A stretch of DNA of 64,000 nucleotides from Amycolatopsis deserti. Its GTDB lineage: Bacteria > Actinomycetota > Actinomycetes > Mycobacteriales > Pseudonocardiaceae. The notes under the pieces are model-generated. The model was not told where the DNA came from. It saw only the letters and a list, made by a program, of their open reading frames with translations, and searched no databases. Location: NCBI RefSeq assembly GCF_014653945.1, contig NZ_BNAU01000003.1, positions 248,001 to 312,000 of the forward strand, written 5' to 3'. Below, piece after piece: positions 7,937 to 16,816 of the stretch; the stretch's first letter is position 1; the number at the start of each line of letters is the position of its first letter. A program made the translations under genes and the position numbers.

Positions 7937-8932
7937 CTACCCCTTCTTCGCCCGGCTTGGTGCCACCCTGGGTGGCTCGTTCGGCTGCTTCGGGTACACC
8001 GGTGGCCACGGCGCGTCCATCAAGCCCGCCGCCATGTCTCGCTCCGACATCTCCAGCAGCGCCTCAATGGACTGCGGCCGCGCGCCCATCTCCGCCCACG
8101 GATCGCCCCGTCGCGCGACCAGCTCCGGCACTGTCGACAGCGTCAGCTCCGCTGGCTCCACAGTGGACAGCTCCTCCCACGAGATCGGCGCCGAGACCTG
8201 TCCCCCGGCCCGCGGTCGCACGCACCACGCGCCGAACACCGTCTTGTGTGGTGCGTTCTGGTTGAAGTCCACGAAAACCCGCGCGCCCCGCTCCTCTTTC
8301 CACCACTGCGCGGTGATCAGCTTCGGGTGCCGCCGCTCCAGTTCGCGCGCCAGTGCCACCGCGGCGGCGCGAACGGCGTACGAATCCCACCTCGGTTCCA
8401 GCGCGACATAGATGTGCAGGCCGCGTGAGCCGGTCGTTTTGACGTACGCCACGATCCCCAGCGAGTCCAGCAGCTCCTTCGTCAGCACCGCCGCCTCGCG
8501 GACCTGCTCGAAGCTCACCCCCGGCGACGGGTCCAGGTCGATCCGCAACTCATCGGCGACATCCGCCGCCGAAGCGCGGTACGGCCACACGTGGAACCCG
8601 ATGCAGCCCAGGTTCACCGCCCACAGGATGTGCGCCAGATCGGCCGCCACCAGCGCGTCCGACGTCGTCCCGTTCGGCGTCGACACGACCGTCGTCCGCA
8701 CCCAGGACGGCGTCGACTTCGGGACGCGCTTCTGGAACCACGACTTGCCGCTCGCCCCGTCCGGGTAGCGCTCCAGCAGCAACGGCCGGTCCCGCAGCGT
8801 GTTCATCAGCGGCCCCTCGACCGCCTGGTAGTAGCGCACCAGATCGAGCTTCGTCTCGCCGCGTTCGGTGAAGTAGACCTTGTCCGGCGACGAAATGCTC
8901 ACCTCGGTGCCCTCGATGGGCACGGCGCTCAC
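7937..8932 (-). CDS. LigD-type DNA polymerase/primase domain protein (NHEJ PolDom)
   Basis: A 331-residue stand-alone archaeo-eukaryotic primase-type polymerase as found in bacterial LigD. It adds nucleotides, often ribonucleotides, during non-homologous end joining. Visible motifs are the metal site in RIDLDPS, TGSRGLHIYVAL (motif II) and RVFVDFNQN (motif III), after the N-terminal VYFTERGETKLDLVRYY segment. Start GTG 8932 overlaps the ligase stop by 4 bp, so the two form one translationally coupled unit that is fused in many LigD proteins. The longer frame to 9418 is ligase antisense-frame shadow. No Ku gene lies in the window. Confidence 0.93.
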   Translation of the reverse strand: MSAVPIEGTEVSISSPDKVYFTERGETKLDLVRYYQAVEGPLMNTLRDRPLLLERYPDGASGKSWFQKRVPKSTPSWVRTTVVSTPNGTTSDALVAADLAHILWAVNLGCIGFHVWPYRASAADVADELRIDLDPSPGVSFEQVREAAVLTKELLDSLGIVAYVKTTGSRGLHIYVALEPRWDSYAVRAAAVALARELERRHPKLITAQWWKEERGARVFVDFNQNAPHKTVFGAWCVRPRAGGQVSAPISWEELSTVEPAELTLSTVPELVARRGDPWAEMGARPQSIEALLEMSERDMAAGLMDAPWPPVYPKQPNEPPRVAPSRAKKG

Positions 8933-10002
8933 GCTCTCACCTCGCTGAACAGGGCGGTCAGCTCCGCCGGCGGCACCTCTTCCAGCTGGTCGTACCGGCA
9001 CGAATCGGGCGTCCGATCGGGCCGGAACCGCACCAGGCGCGTCGCGTGGCGGAAGCGGCCCGCCTGCAGGTGGTCGTAGCGCACCTCGGCGACCAGCTCG
9101 ATCCGCACCGGCTCCCACGACAAGTCCTTGCCCGCGTTCCACCGGCTCTGCGCGCCCGGCACCCGCCTGCCGTCCATCTCGAACGACGCCCACTCCCGCC
9201 ACGGGTGCTGCTCCATCGCGCCCTCCCGCAGCGGCGCCAGCTCGTCGACCAGCTCCCGGCGCCGCGCGGCGGTGAAACTGCTCGCCACACCCATGTGCTG
9301 CAGGCGCCCGTCGCCGTCGTACAGCCCGAGCAGCAGCGACCCGATCCCGTTGCCGTCCTTGTGCCAGCGGAACCCCGCGACCACGCAGTCCGCCGTGCGC
9401 TCGTGCTTGACCTTCCACATCACCCGCTTGTCCTGCTCGTACGGCAGGTCACCGGGCTTGGCCATCACCCCGTCGAACCCGGCGCCCTCGAACCGGGTGA
9501 ACCAGTCCTGCGCGACGTCCGGGTCCTGCGTCATCGGGGTCAGGTGCACCCGGGCGAGTGAGTCGTCGAGCACCCCTTCGAGGACGTGCCGGCGGCGACG
9601 GAACGGCTCGCCGGTGAGGTCTCCGTGGTCCAAGGCGAGCACGTCGAAGGCGACGAAACTGGCCGGCGTCTCCTGGGCCAGCTTCCGCACGCGGGACGCG
9701 GCGGGGTGCAGGCGGAGCTGGAGGTTGTCGAAGTCGAGGCCGTCGCGGGTGACGATGACGATCTCCCCGTCGACCACGCACCGCTGGGGCAACGCGGCCT
9801 TGAGCAGGTCGACCAGCTCGGGGAAGTACCTGGTCAGCGGCCGGTCGTTGCGCGAGCCCAGCTCGACCTCGTCACCGTCGCGGAACACGACGCAGCGGAA
9901 CCCGTCCCACTTCGGCTCGTAGTGCAGCCCGGGTTCGCGGGGCATCTCGTGCACGGCCTTCGCCAGCATCGGCTTGACCGGCGGCATCACGGGCAGGTCC
10001 AC
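8929..10002 (-). CDS. ATP-dependent DNA ligase (LigC/LigD ligase-domain type)
   Basis: A protein of 357 residues from GTG 10002, or 370 from ATG 10041. It contains the adenylation motif KWDGFR (nucleophilic K31), the SRNDRPL segment, VVDGEIV, the FDGVMAKP region (motif IV) and VMWKVKHERTADCVV (motif V), followed by an OB-fold domain. This is the nucleotidyltransferase-OB architecture of actinobacterial LigC. GTG 10002 (VDLPVMPPVKPMLAKAV) is chosen because LigC proteins usually start there, although neither candidate has a clear Shine-Dalgarno. It is coupled to the downstream polymerase. A role in end joining or base repair is inferred from family. Confidence 0.9.
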   Translation of the reverse strand: MDLPVMPPVKPMLAKAVHEMPREPGLHYEPKWDGFRCVVFRDGDEVELGSRNDRPLTRYFPELVDLLKAALPQRCVVDGEIVIVTRDGLDFDNLQLRLHPAASRVRKLAQETPASFVAFDVLALDHGDLTGEPFRRRRHVLEGVLDDSLARVHLTPMTQDPDVAQDWFTRFEGAGFDGVMAKPGDLPYEQDKRVMWKVKHERTADCVVAGFRWHKDGNGIGSLLLGLYDGDGRLQHMGVASSFTAARRRELVDELAPLREGAMEQHPWREWASFEMDGRRVPGAQSRWNAGKDLSWEPVRIELVAEVRYDHLQAGRFRHATRLVRFRPDRTPDSCRYDQLEEVPPAELTALFSEVRA

Positions 10003-10107
10003 ACCGAGAACTCTAGGCCGGAAAAATTTCTCGCGCGCCATGTCGAGCGAAGACGGCCCGCTCCGTACCTCCTTCCGACAGAGGCTCGATCAGGAAGGAT
10101 GACCCCC

Positions 10108-10458
10108 ATGAAGTACATGGTGATTCTCTACGGCAACCAGGAGCTGTGGGACTCGATCACGCCCGACGAGTGGCAGGAAGCCATCGCGGCGCAGGACGCC
10201 TTCAACAAGAAGTACTTCGAGACCGGCGAGCTGCTCGGCGCGTACGGGCTCGGGGACGCGCCGAAGGTCGTCCGGGTCCGCGACGGGCAGGCGACCGTCA
10301 CCGACGGGCCGTACCTGGAGGCGAAGGAGTACCTCGGCAGCGTGGCGATGCTCGAGGTGGACAACGAGGAGCGGGCGCTGCAGATCGCGGCGGAAAACCC
10401 GTTCGCGGCGTTCCGGCAGGTCGAAGTGTGGCCGGTGCTGCACGGCGGCGAGGGATGA
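10108..10458 (+). CDS. YCII/DGPF-domain protein paired with ECF42 sigma factor
   Basis: A 116-residue YCII-related protein with the family's DGPYLEAKEYLGS motif (residues about 67-79), giving the name DGPF. These small ferredoxin-like-fold proteins are encoded next to group 42 ECF sigma factors. The start is ATG 10108, preceded by AGGAAGG at good spacing. ATG 10099 is too close to that site. The stop overlaps the start of the sigma factor gene (ATGA at 10455-10458), so the two are translationally coupled. A regulatory role toward the sigma factor has been proposed for the family but is not shown by the sequence. Confidence 0.9.
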   Translation: MKYMVILYGNQELWDSITPDEWQEAIAAQDAFNKKYFETGELLGAYGLGDAPKVVRVRDGQATVTDGPYLEAKEYLGSVAMLEVDNEERALQIAAENPFAAFRQVEVWPVLHGGEG

Positions 10459-11684
10459 CCGAGGACCTGCTACGCGAGCTGGCACCGCAGGTGCTGGCGA
10501 TCCTCATGCGCCGCTACGGCGGGCTCGACACGTGTGAGGACGCGGTGCAGGAGGCGCTGCTCGCGGCCGCGACGCAGTGGGCCGAGACCGGCGTGCCGGA
10601 CAACCCGCGCGGGTGGCTGCTGACGGTCGCGACGCGGCGCCTGACCGACTGGATGCGCAGTGACAGCGCACGGCGTCGCCGGGAGGACGAGGACCTGCTC
10701 GCCACCCCGGCGGCGCTGCTCGTGGCACCGGGCGCGGACGAACGCGGCCCCGGCGACGCGGACGACACGCTCACCCTGCTGTTCCTGTGCTGCCATCCGT
10801 CGCTGTCGGTGCCGTCGCAGATCGCGTTGACGCTGCGGGCCGTGGGCGGCCTGACGACGGCCGAGATCGCGAAGGCGTTCTTCGTCCCGGAGGCGACGAT
10901 GGCCCAGCGGATCAGCCGGGCCAAGCAGAAGGTGAAGGGCGCCCGGTTCACGCTGCCGCCGGCGGAGGAGCGGGACGAGCGGCTGAACGCGGTGCTGCAC
11001 GTGCTGTACCTGATGTTCAACGAGGGCTACACCGCGACCACGGGCCCCGACCTGCAACGGGACGACCTGGCCACCGAGGCGATCCGGCTGACCCGCCTGG
11101 TGCGGCGCTTGTTGCCGTCGGATTGGGAGGTCGCGGGCCTGCTGGCGCTGATGCTGCTGACCCACGCCCGCCGCGCCGCCCGGACTGCCGACGGTGAGCT
11201 GGTGCCGTTGTCCGAACAGGACCGGAGCCGCTGGGACCGCGCGCTGATCGAGGAGGGAGTCGCCCTGGTCAGCGAGGCACTGGCGAAGACCCGACGGCTC
11301 GGCGCGTACCAACTGCAGGCCGCGATCGCCGCCGTCCACGACGAGGCGGCCAGCGACGACGAGACAGACTGGCCGCAGATCCTGGCGCTGTACGACCTGC
11401 TGGAGCGGGTCGCCCCGAACCCGATGGTGACCCTGAACAAAGCGGTGGCCGTGGCGATGACCTCGGGCCCCGCGGCCGGCTTGGCACTGCTCGACTCACT
11501 GGCCGAGGACGCCCGCCTGACCGAACACCACCGCCTGCACGCGGTCCGCGCCCACCTGCTCGAACGCGCCGGGAACCACACAGAAGCCCGCGAGGAATAC
11601 CAGCTGGCCGCGAAACGAACCACGAGCCTGCCCGAACAACGCTACCTACAACGCCGCGCAGCGGCATGCAGCAACCAAAGGTGA
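10455..11684 (+). CDS. ECF sigma factor, group 42 (with long C-terminal TPR-like extension)
   Basis: A 409-residue protein. Region sigma-2 is at the N-terminus (DTCEDAVQEALLAAATQW, PRGWLLTVATRRLTDWMR). Region sigma-4 follows (LTLRAVGGLTTAEIAKAFFVPEATMAQRISRAKQKVK, about residues 120-160). Then comes a helical C-terminal extension of more than 200 residues with LMFNEGYTAT and repeat-like helices typical of ECF42. There is no anti-sigma gene; the coupled DGPF gene is the characteristic partner. The last codons (about 11649-11684) lie inside a tandem duplication continuing into the intergenic region, so the tail SNQR may be recent. Confidence 0.92.
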   Translation: MTEDLLRELAPQVLAILMRRYGGLDTCEDAVQEALLAAATQWAETGVPDNPRGWLLTVATRRLTDWMRSDSARRRREDEDLLATPAALLVAPGADERGPGDADDTLTLLFLCCHPSLSVPSQIALTLRAVGGLTTAEIAKAFFVPEATMAQRISRAKQKVKGARFTLPPAEERDERLNAVLHVLYLMFNEGYTATTGPDLQRDDLATEAIRLTRLVRRLLPSDWEVAGLLALMLLTHARRAARTADGELVPLSEQDRSRWDRALIEEGVALVSEALAKTRRLGAYQLQAAIAAVHDEAASDDETDWPQILALYDLLERVAPNPMVTLNKAVAVAMTSGPAAGLALLDSLAEDARLTEHHRLHAVRAHLLERAGNHTEAREEYQLAAKRTTSLPEQRYLQRRAAACSNQR

Positions 11685-11765
11685 GCTGGGTGGTCATCCC
11701 GTCGACAACGCCGCGCAGCGGCATGCAGTGAACACAGCGGAGCTGGGTGGTCATCCCGTCGCCTG
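11649..11765 (+). repeat. Tandem duplication (~57 bp) of the sigma-factor 3' end
   Basis: Unit 1 starts at 11649 inside the coding sequence and unit 2 at 11706. Each begins ACAACGCCGCGCAGCGGCAT and ends with GAGCTGGGTGGTCATCCCGT. Unit 2 also supplies the left arm of the large inverted repeat that follows. Confidence 0.8.
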
Positions 11766-11894
11766 ACACGCAACGATCACCTTGAGCCAGGGCCGCAACA
11801 TCCGTGCTCACCGGCGGCCGAACATGCCAACCTTGCGGCCCTGGCTCAAGGTGATATGCACAAACCGCAGGCGACGGGATGACCACCCAGCTCC
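11739..11894. repeat. Nested perfect inverted repeat (27-bp and 23-bp arms)
   Basis: Outer arms 11739-11765 and 11868-11894 are perfect reverse complements over 27 bp. Inner arms 11776-11798 and 11833-11855 are perfect over 23 bp (core CCTTGAGCCAGGGCCGC), around a 34-nt loop. Arms of this length without mismatch suggest recent origin or selection. It could form a cruciform DNA or a very stable RNA hairpin after the sigma factor gene. Confidence 0.85.
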
Positions 11895-11927
11895 CACCTC
11901 GCCAAGGTGACGTGCCTGCATTCCCCG

Positions 11928-12213
11928 TCATCCCGGAGCCTGCCCGTCCGGCGAGGACATGTTTTGATCTTTAGTCTTGCCCTTGGGCAGGCGAAGAGCC
12001 CGCCCTGCGGGCGGAATGCGCCTTACGGCGCCGAAAGGTCACCTTACGACCACCCCCGCCCCCGCTCCTTGATTGTGTTTCAGTCGCCGAGCAGACGTGT
12101 CAAGGCGGGAAAGAGTACCTTGACACGCCTGATCGGCGACCAAAAGCAGGCTGTGGATCGGGGGCGGGGGAGGTCTGGTTGGGGTAGTCGGTGGCGTTGC
12201 GTTGCCGGCCGCC
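11928..12213. repeat. Dispersed palindromic repeat element, copy 2
   Basis: Second copy of the element at 7509-7803. It is identical over 12071-12213 and diverged between about 11974 and 12030. The inner hairpin CGTGTCAAGG lies at 12096-12105 with 12118-12127. The remainder of 11685-12236 holds only repeats; no gene is seen. Confidence 0.7.
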
Positions 12214-12236
12214 CGTCCTGCATCACTAAGACGAAG

Positions 12237-12264
12237 TGTCCAACTCCTGGACATCTCGTATAAG
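12237..12264 (+). promoter_or_regulatory. Promoter with operator-like dyad for the threonine dehydratase gene
   Basis: The dyad TGTCCA-N5-TGGACA (12237-12253) is followed by a -10-like TATAAG (12259-12264). The ATG at 12274 is only 10 bp after the -10 element and lacks a Shine-Dalgarno, suggesting a leaderless transcript. The binding regulator is unknown. Confidence 0.5.
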
Positions 12265-12273
12265 ATGGTCCTC

Positions 12274-13215
12274 ATGCTCGATCTCGAAGCCATTCGGAGC
12301 GCCGCCAAGCGGATCGACGGTGTCGCTCATCGGACGCCCGTCCTGACCTCCGCCACCCTCGACCACCGCACCGGCACCACCGCGTTCCTCAAGGCCGAGA
12401 ACTTCCAGCGCATCGGCGCCTTCAAGTTCCGCGGCGCCTACAACGCGATCTCCCACCTGACCCCCGAGCAGCTCAGCAAGGGCGTCGCCGCGTATTCGTC
12501 CGGTAATCACGCCCAGGCGGTCGCCCTCGCGGCCCGGCTGGTGGGCGCCAAGGCCGTCATCCTGATGCCCGAGGACACCCCGTCCTCCAAGATGGACGCC
12601 ACCCGCGGCTACGGCGCCGAGGTCCTCACCTACGACCGCTACACCGGCGACCGCGTCGCGATGGGCAACCAGCTCGCCCAGGAGCGCGGTCTGACCCTCA
12701 TCCCGCCCTACGAGCACCCGCACGTCATGGCCGGTCAGGGCACCGCCGCGCTGGAACTCCTCGAAGAGACCGGCGAGCTGGACACCCTCGTCGCCCCGAT
12801 CGGCGGCGGCGGGCTGATGGCCGGGAGCGCCACCGCGGCCAAGGGCCTGCACCCGGGCATCCGCGTGATCGGCGTCGAGCCGGAGCAGGCCAACGACACG
12901 CAGCTGTCCCTCCGGCAAGGCGAACGCGTGCGGATCCCGGTCGCCCGCACCATCGCCGACGGGCTCGCCGCGGACATCCCCGGCGAGTTGACCTTCTCCG
13001 TCAACCAGCGCCTGGTCGACGACATCATCGTGGTCAGCGACGACGAGATCCGCGAGGCGATGCGGTTCGCGTTCGAGCGGCTCAAGATCGTCCTCGAACC
13101 GAGCGGCGCGACCTCCCTCGCCGGACTGCTCAAGGGCGGCTTCACCGGCCGGGTCGGCGTCATCCTCTCCGGCGGCAACATCGGTGTCGAGCGCTTCCGC
13201 GAACTGCTCGGCTGA
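12274..13215 (+). CDS. PLP-dependent threonine dehydratase / serine-threonine ammonia-lyase, short form
   Basis: A 313-residue fold-type II PLP enzyme. The PLP lysine is in GAFKFRGAYN (K51), with SSGNHAQAVA (substrate/asparagine loop) and GGGGLMAG (phosphate loop). It lacks the C-terminal ACT-like regulatory domain of biosynthetic IlvA (about 400-510 residues), so it resembles catabolic threonine dehydratase or serine racemase/hydroxyaspartate ammonia-lyase types. The exact substrate cannot be settled by eye. ATG 12274 (MLDLEAIRSA) fits homologues; ATG 12265 is an in-frame alternative. Confidence 0.88.
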   Translation: MLDLEAIRSAAKRIDGVAHRTPVLTSATLDHRTGTTAFLKAENFQRIGAFKFRGAYNAISHLTPEQLSKGVAAYSSGNHAQAVALAARLVGAKAVILMPEDTPSSKMDATRGYGAEVLTYDRYTGDRVAMGNQLAQERGLTLIPPYEHPHVMAGQGTAALELLEETGELDTLVAPIGGGGLMAGSATAAKGLHPGIRVIGVEPEQANDTQLSLRQGERVRIPVARTIADGLAADIPGELTFSVNQRLVDDIIVVSDDEIREAMRFAFERLKIVLEPSGATSLAGLLKGGFTGRVGVILSGGNIGVERFRELLG

Positions 13216-13218
13216 CGG

Positions 13219-13257
13219 CGAGCCGGGTGCCGCCCCCGACGAACGGCACCCGGCTCG
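13219..13257. terminator. Bidirectional hairpin terminator between convergent genes
   Basis: A perfect 14-bp stem CGAGCCGGGTGCCG (13219-13232) pairs with 13244-13257 around an 11-nt loop. It lies exactly between the convergent stops of the dehydratase (13215) and the ABC permease (13261). No U-tract is present, as is common in high-GC actinomycetes. Confidence 0.8.
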
Positions 13258-13260
13258 ACG

Positions 13261-14463
13261 TCACGGCGTCGCCAGCGCCTCGGTCGGCGACAGGCGGGAC
13301 GCGCGGATCGCCGGATAGAGACCGGCGATCCCGCCGATCACGAGCGTCGCCGCAGCCCCGCCGGCCACCGCCCACAACGGCACCACCACCGGCCACGACT
13401 GGTAGACCGCGTAGGCGACCGTCACCACGCTCCCCAGCACCGCCCCGCCGAGCCCGCCGAGCGCGGACAGCAGAAGCGATTCGGCCAGGAACTGGGTCCG
13501 GATCTGCCCGCGCGTCGCGCCGAGCGAGCGCCGCAGGCCGATCTCCGCGCGACGCTCCAGCACCGAGATCACCATCGTGTTCGCCACCCCGACCCCGCCG
13601 ACGAGCAGCGCCACCGCGCCCAGCCCGAGCAACAGCCCGGTGAACGCCTCGCCCGCCGCCTGCTGCGCGGCCAGGGCATCCGAGGGTCGGGACACCTCGA
13701 CCTCGTTCGGCGCCGCCGGGTTCGCGGTCGCGCCGAGCACCGACTGCACCGCCGGGACCTGTGCGTCCTGCGAGCGCGTGTAGATCGTGGTGGGCAGCCC
13801 GTCGAACCGCAGCTCGCTCGCCGCGACGTCCCAGCCGACCAGCGCGGCCGAATCCAGCTCGGGCGCCAGCGCCGCCGGCTCGAGGATCCCGACGACGGTG
13901 AACCAGCGCCCGCCGACCAGCACCTGGACGTCCGGCCCGGCACGCGAGATGCCCAGCCGCTCGGCCGCGGACGAGCCGAGCACGACCGCCGGATAGCCGC
14001 TCGTGGCTTCATTGAGCCAGGTTCCGCTGCGCACCCGCGCACCGGTCGTCGCCGGGAGGTCCAGCCGGGCCGCGTAGGCGGCGAGCCCGTTGGTCTGCGC
14101 CTCGGGGATCTTGTCCGTGCGGTAGACCTTCGCGTCGGCCAGCCGGGCGATCGCCGACACCGACTCGACCGGCCCGATCCGCGCGACCATCGCCTCCGCG
14201 GTTTCCGGCAGCTGCGCCGCCTCACCGGTCAGGGTGGTGCCCGGCGACACGGTGAGCAGGTTGGTGCCCAGCGCCGCCAGCGTCCGGTCCAGCTCGGCCC
14301 GCGACGACGAGGAGATCCCCACCACCGCGACCATCGCCGCGATGCCGATCGCGATCCCCAGCGCGGACAGGAACGCACGCGTCGGGCGGGTCCGCAGGCC
14401 GACCGCGCCGACCTTGACCACGTCCCGCGGCCACATCCGGGCCGGGGACAACGCGGCGGTCAT
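13261..14463 (-). CDS. MacB/FtsX-type ABC transporter permease
   Basis: A 400-residue permease with the MacB topology. There is one N-terminal membrane helix ([20 protein letters not shown]), a large extracytoplasmic MacB_PCD domain (about residues 50-270) and three C-terminal helices in the FtsX domain, including [21 protein letters not shown] and the signature [19 protein letters not shown]. It is the last gene of a four-gene operon, with a 4-bp ATGA overlap with the ATPase. MacB-type complexes are mechanotransmission exporters or peptide-resistance systems. The substrate here is unknown. Confidence 0.92.
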   Translation of the reverse strand: MTAALSPARMWPRDVVKVGAVGLRTRPTRAFLSALGIAIGIAAMVAVVGISSSSRAELDRTLAALGTNLLTVSPGTTLTGEAAQLPETAEAMVARIGPVESVSAIARLADAKVYRTDKIPEAQTNGLAAYAARLDLPATTGARVRSGTWLNEATSGYPAVVLGSSAAERLGISRAGPDVQVLVGGRWFTVVGILEPAALAPELDSAALVGWDVAASELRFDGLPTTIYTRSQDAQVPAVQSVLGATANPAAPNEVEVSRPSDALAAQQAAGEAFTGLLLGLGAVALLVGGVGVANTMVISVLERRAEIGLRRSLGATRGQIRTQFLAESLLLSALGGLGGAVLGSVVTVAYAVYQSWPVVVPLWAVAGGAAATLVIGGIAGLYPAIRASRLSPTEALATP

Positions 14464-15122
14464 CGCGTCACCTCCTCGACGACACGGCCATCTCGCATCC
14501 GCACCTGCCGCGGCAGCGACGCCGCGATGTCCCGGTCGTGCGTGATGATCACGACCGTGGTGCCCGATTCGTTCAGCTCCCGCATCAGCGCCATCACCCC
14601 GGCCCCGGACGCCGAGTCGAGCGCCCCGGTGGGCTCGTCGGCCAGCAGCAGCGGCGGGTCACCCGCCACCGCTCGCGCGATCGCGACCCGCTGACGTTCA
14701 CCACCGGACAGTTCGTGCGGCTCGTGGTCCACGCGGTGCCCGAGCCCGACCCGCTCCAGCGCGGCCGCCGCCCGGCGCCGCCGCTCCCCCGCGCGCAGTC
14801 CGGTGTAGAGCAGGCCGTCGGCGACGTTGTCCAGCGCCGGGGTGCCGGAGGCGAGGTGGAACTGCTGGAACACGAAACCGATCCGCCGCGCCCGCAACGC
14901 GGACAGCTTCGCGTCGGACAGGGTCGCCACGTCGTGGCCGTCGATGTGCACGCTCCCCGACGTGGGCCGGTCGAGCGTGCCGAGCACGTTGAGCATCGTC
15001 GACTTGCCCGAACCGGACGGCCCCACGATCGCGACCAGCTCCCCCGGCTCGATCCGCAGCGACACCCCGGCCAGCGCGAGCACGCCGGAGTACCGCTTGG
15101 TCACGTCGGTCAGCGAGATCAT
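14460..15122 (-). CDS. ABC transporter ATP-binding protein (MacB/LolD type)
   Basis: A 220-residue ATPase subunit. Walker A is GPSGSGKST (about residues 34-42), the Q-loop is in FVFQQFHL, the signature is [14 protein letters not shown] and Walker B is [13 protein letters not shown], with the downstream switch histidine in ITHD. The EPTGALDS sequence is typical of the LolD/MacB group. The gene overlaps both neighbours by 4 bp, forming one coupled unit with the permease and the adaptor protein. Confidence 0.94.
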   Translation of the reverse strand: MISLTDVTKRYSGVLALAGVSLRIEPGELVAIVGPSGSGKSTMLNVLGTLDRPTSGSVHIDGHDVATLSDAKLSALRARRIGFVFQQFHLASGTPALDNVADGLLYTGLRAGERRRRAAAALERVGLGHRVDHEPHELSGGERQRVAIARAVAGDPPLLLADEPTGALDSASGAGVMALMRELNESGTTVVIITHDRDIAASLPRQVRMRDGRVVEEVTR

Positions 15123-16198
15123 TTCGGCATCCCCACGAGCATGCCCTCGGCGATCCCGTCACCGCTGACCTCGACCTTGCCGCCGGCGAACAACCCGGTC
15201 TTCACCGGCACGTACCGCGTCGTGGCGCCCTCGACCACCTCGACCCCGAACCCGCCCTCGGACAACGCGACGAGCGCGGCGACCGGCACGGCGAGCACGT
15301 TCTCGCGCTTCTCGGCGGTGAAGGTGACGTCGACGGACGCGAGCGCGTAGCTCGCCACGGCCTGCTGGTCGTCGAACGCGATCTCCACCTCGACCTTGGT
15401 CTGCGCCTCCTGACCCTGACCGCTCGCCGGCACGATCACGGTGCTGACGTCGGTGATCTTCCCGGCCAGCTTCCGGTCGTCGGGCAGCGTGACCTGCACG
15501 GCGGCGCCCTCCTGGGCCAGCCGCTGGTCCGACGGGTCCAGCTCGACGGTCACCGCCTTCGCCGTGCCCGTGTAGGACAACACCTCCTGCCCGGGCGCGG
15601 CCGGCTGGCCGGCGCTCGCGTCCACGGTGTCGACGCGGATCTCGGCGGGCGTGAACACGACCCGGCCCAGCTCGACGACGCCGGTCTCGTCGAGGCCGAG
15701 GTCCTCCTGCCACTCCCGGACGGCGTCCGCGGTGGCCGAGGTGTACTCGTCGTCGATCGTGAAACCGGTGTAGCCCAGCGCGCTGAGGTTCTCCTCCAAC
15801 TGCCGCACGTCGGCGCCTTCGGTGCCCTCGGCGAGCGCACGGTAGGCGGGCAACGCGCCGTACATCAACGTCACCGGCTTGTCGTCCACCCGGAAGACCG
15901 GCTGGCCGCGGCCGATCACGGCACCGCTGTCCGGGACCGCGGTGACCGTGCCCGGCAGCCGGTTCGCCAGCGTCGCCGTCGCGCCGTAGCCGAGTTCGCC
16001 GTCCTCGGTCTGGGTGTCGTCGAGCGTCTGCCGCTGGACCTTCGCCGTGCTCGGCGGCAGCTCCGCCGCGGCCGGGGCAGCACCGTCGTCGCCGTGCGCG
16101 ACCACCGCCCACGCCCCGCCCGCGACGGCCACGACCAGCACGAACACCACGGCGTAGACCCTGGCCCGGCCGCGTCCGCGTGTTTCTCCGACCGTCAT
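15119..16198 (-). CDS. Efflux adaptor-like protein with peptidoglycan-binding domain
   Basis: A 359-residue secreted or membrane-anchored protein. It has one N-terminal membrane segment ([20 protein letters not shown]), then a PG_binding_1 domain around residues 115-165 ([34 protein letters not shown]) and a C-terminal HlyD/RND adaptor-like beta-rich part. Such proteins accompany MacB-like ABC exporters in actinobacteria and probably link the transporter to the cell wall. Start ATG 16198 overlaps the stop of the lipoprotein gene by 4 bp. Confidence 0.85.
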   Translation of the reverse strand: MTVGETRGRGRARVYAVVFVLVVAVAGGAWAVVAHGDDGAAPAAAELPPSTAKVQRQTLDDTQTEDGELGYGATATLANRLPGTVTAVPDSGAVIGRGQPVFRVDDKPVTLMYGALPAYRALAEGTEGADVRQLEENLSALGYTGFTIDDEYTSATADAVREWQEDLGLDETGVVELGRVVFTPAEIRVDTVDASAGQPAAPGQEVLSYTGTAKAVTVELDPSDQRLAQEGAAVQVTLPDDRKLAGKITDVSTVIVPASGQGQEAQTKVEVEIAFDDQQAVASYALASVDVTFTAEKRENVLAVPVAALVALSEGGFGVEVVEGATTRYVPVKTGLFAGGKVEVSGDGIAEGMLVGMPK

Positions 16199-16698
16199 CC
16201 GCGCGCCCCCGCGAGCACTTCCTGGCACTTCTGCGAGGCCTGCTCGAAGTCCGGATCGGACGCCGAGCTGCCCTCGATGCGGATGCCCTTCTGCCCGGGC
16301 TCCGGGTCGGGGAAGGCCTCGACGCCGTTCTCCCGCATGCAGACCGCGAAGTCGCGGGCCGCCTGCTCCATCTTCGGGTCGGACTTGGCGGCGCCGTTCT
16401 CCTGCGGGTTGTACTGGCGGCACGCCTCCTGGGCCTTGTCGACCGTTTCGCGCGGGATCGAACCGTCGATCTTCATGGTGATCTTGCCGTCCACCGGATC
16501 GTCCATGGGCACGCCGTTCTCCCGCATGCACTGGGCGAACTTGAGCCCCATGTCGGCGCCGCCCACGGCCGGCGCGCCGGCGGTGGTCGTCGCGGCGCCG
16601 CCGGCCGAGGCGACGTCGTCGCCCCCGTCGTCGCCGGAACCGCACCCGGCCAGTGCCAGTGCGAGGGCCACGGGAAACGCGGCCAGGATCTTGCGCAT
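16195..16698 (-). CDS. Lipoprotein with duplicated FAxCMRENG motif
   Basis: A 167-residue predicted lipoprotein. The signal peptide ends in the lipobox LALAGC, so Cys18 would be lipidated. The mature part contains two related modules, FAQCMRENGVPMDDP and FAVCMRENGVEAFPDP, each followed later by another Cys (EACRQYNP, SQKCQEVL), giving a likely pair of disulfides. It is the first gene of the ABC exporter operon, upstream of the adaptor protein and divergent from the response regulator. It may sense or bind the exporter's substrate outside the membrane. That role is inference. Confidence 0.8.
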   Translation of the reverse strand: MRKILAAFPVALALALAGCGSGDDGGDDVASAGGAATTTAGAPAVGGADMGLKFAQCMRENGVPMDDPVDGKITMKIDGSIPRETVDKAQEACRQYNPQENGAAKSDPKMEQAARDFAVCMRENGVEAFPDPEPGQKGIRIEGSSASDPDFEQASQKCQEVLAGARG

Positions 16699-16816
16699 CA
16701 GGATCTCCTTCGGAATTCAGGACCGAACGGGTGGAGATCAAACGGGGCGGGGCATTTCCCGGGCGTTTCCGACATCGCTAACGCCGAGGAAACACCGCGC
16801 CCGTCAGGCTGGTGAC

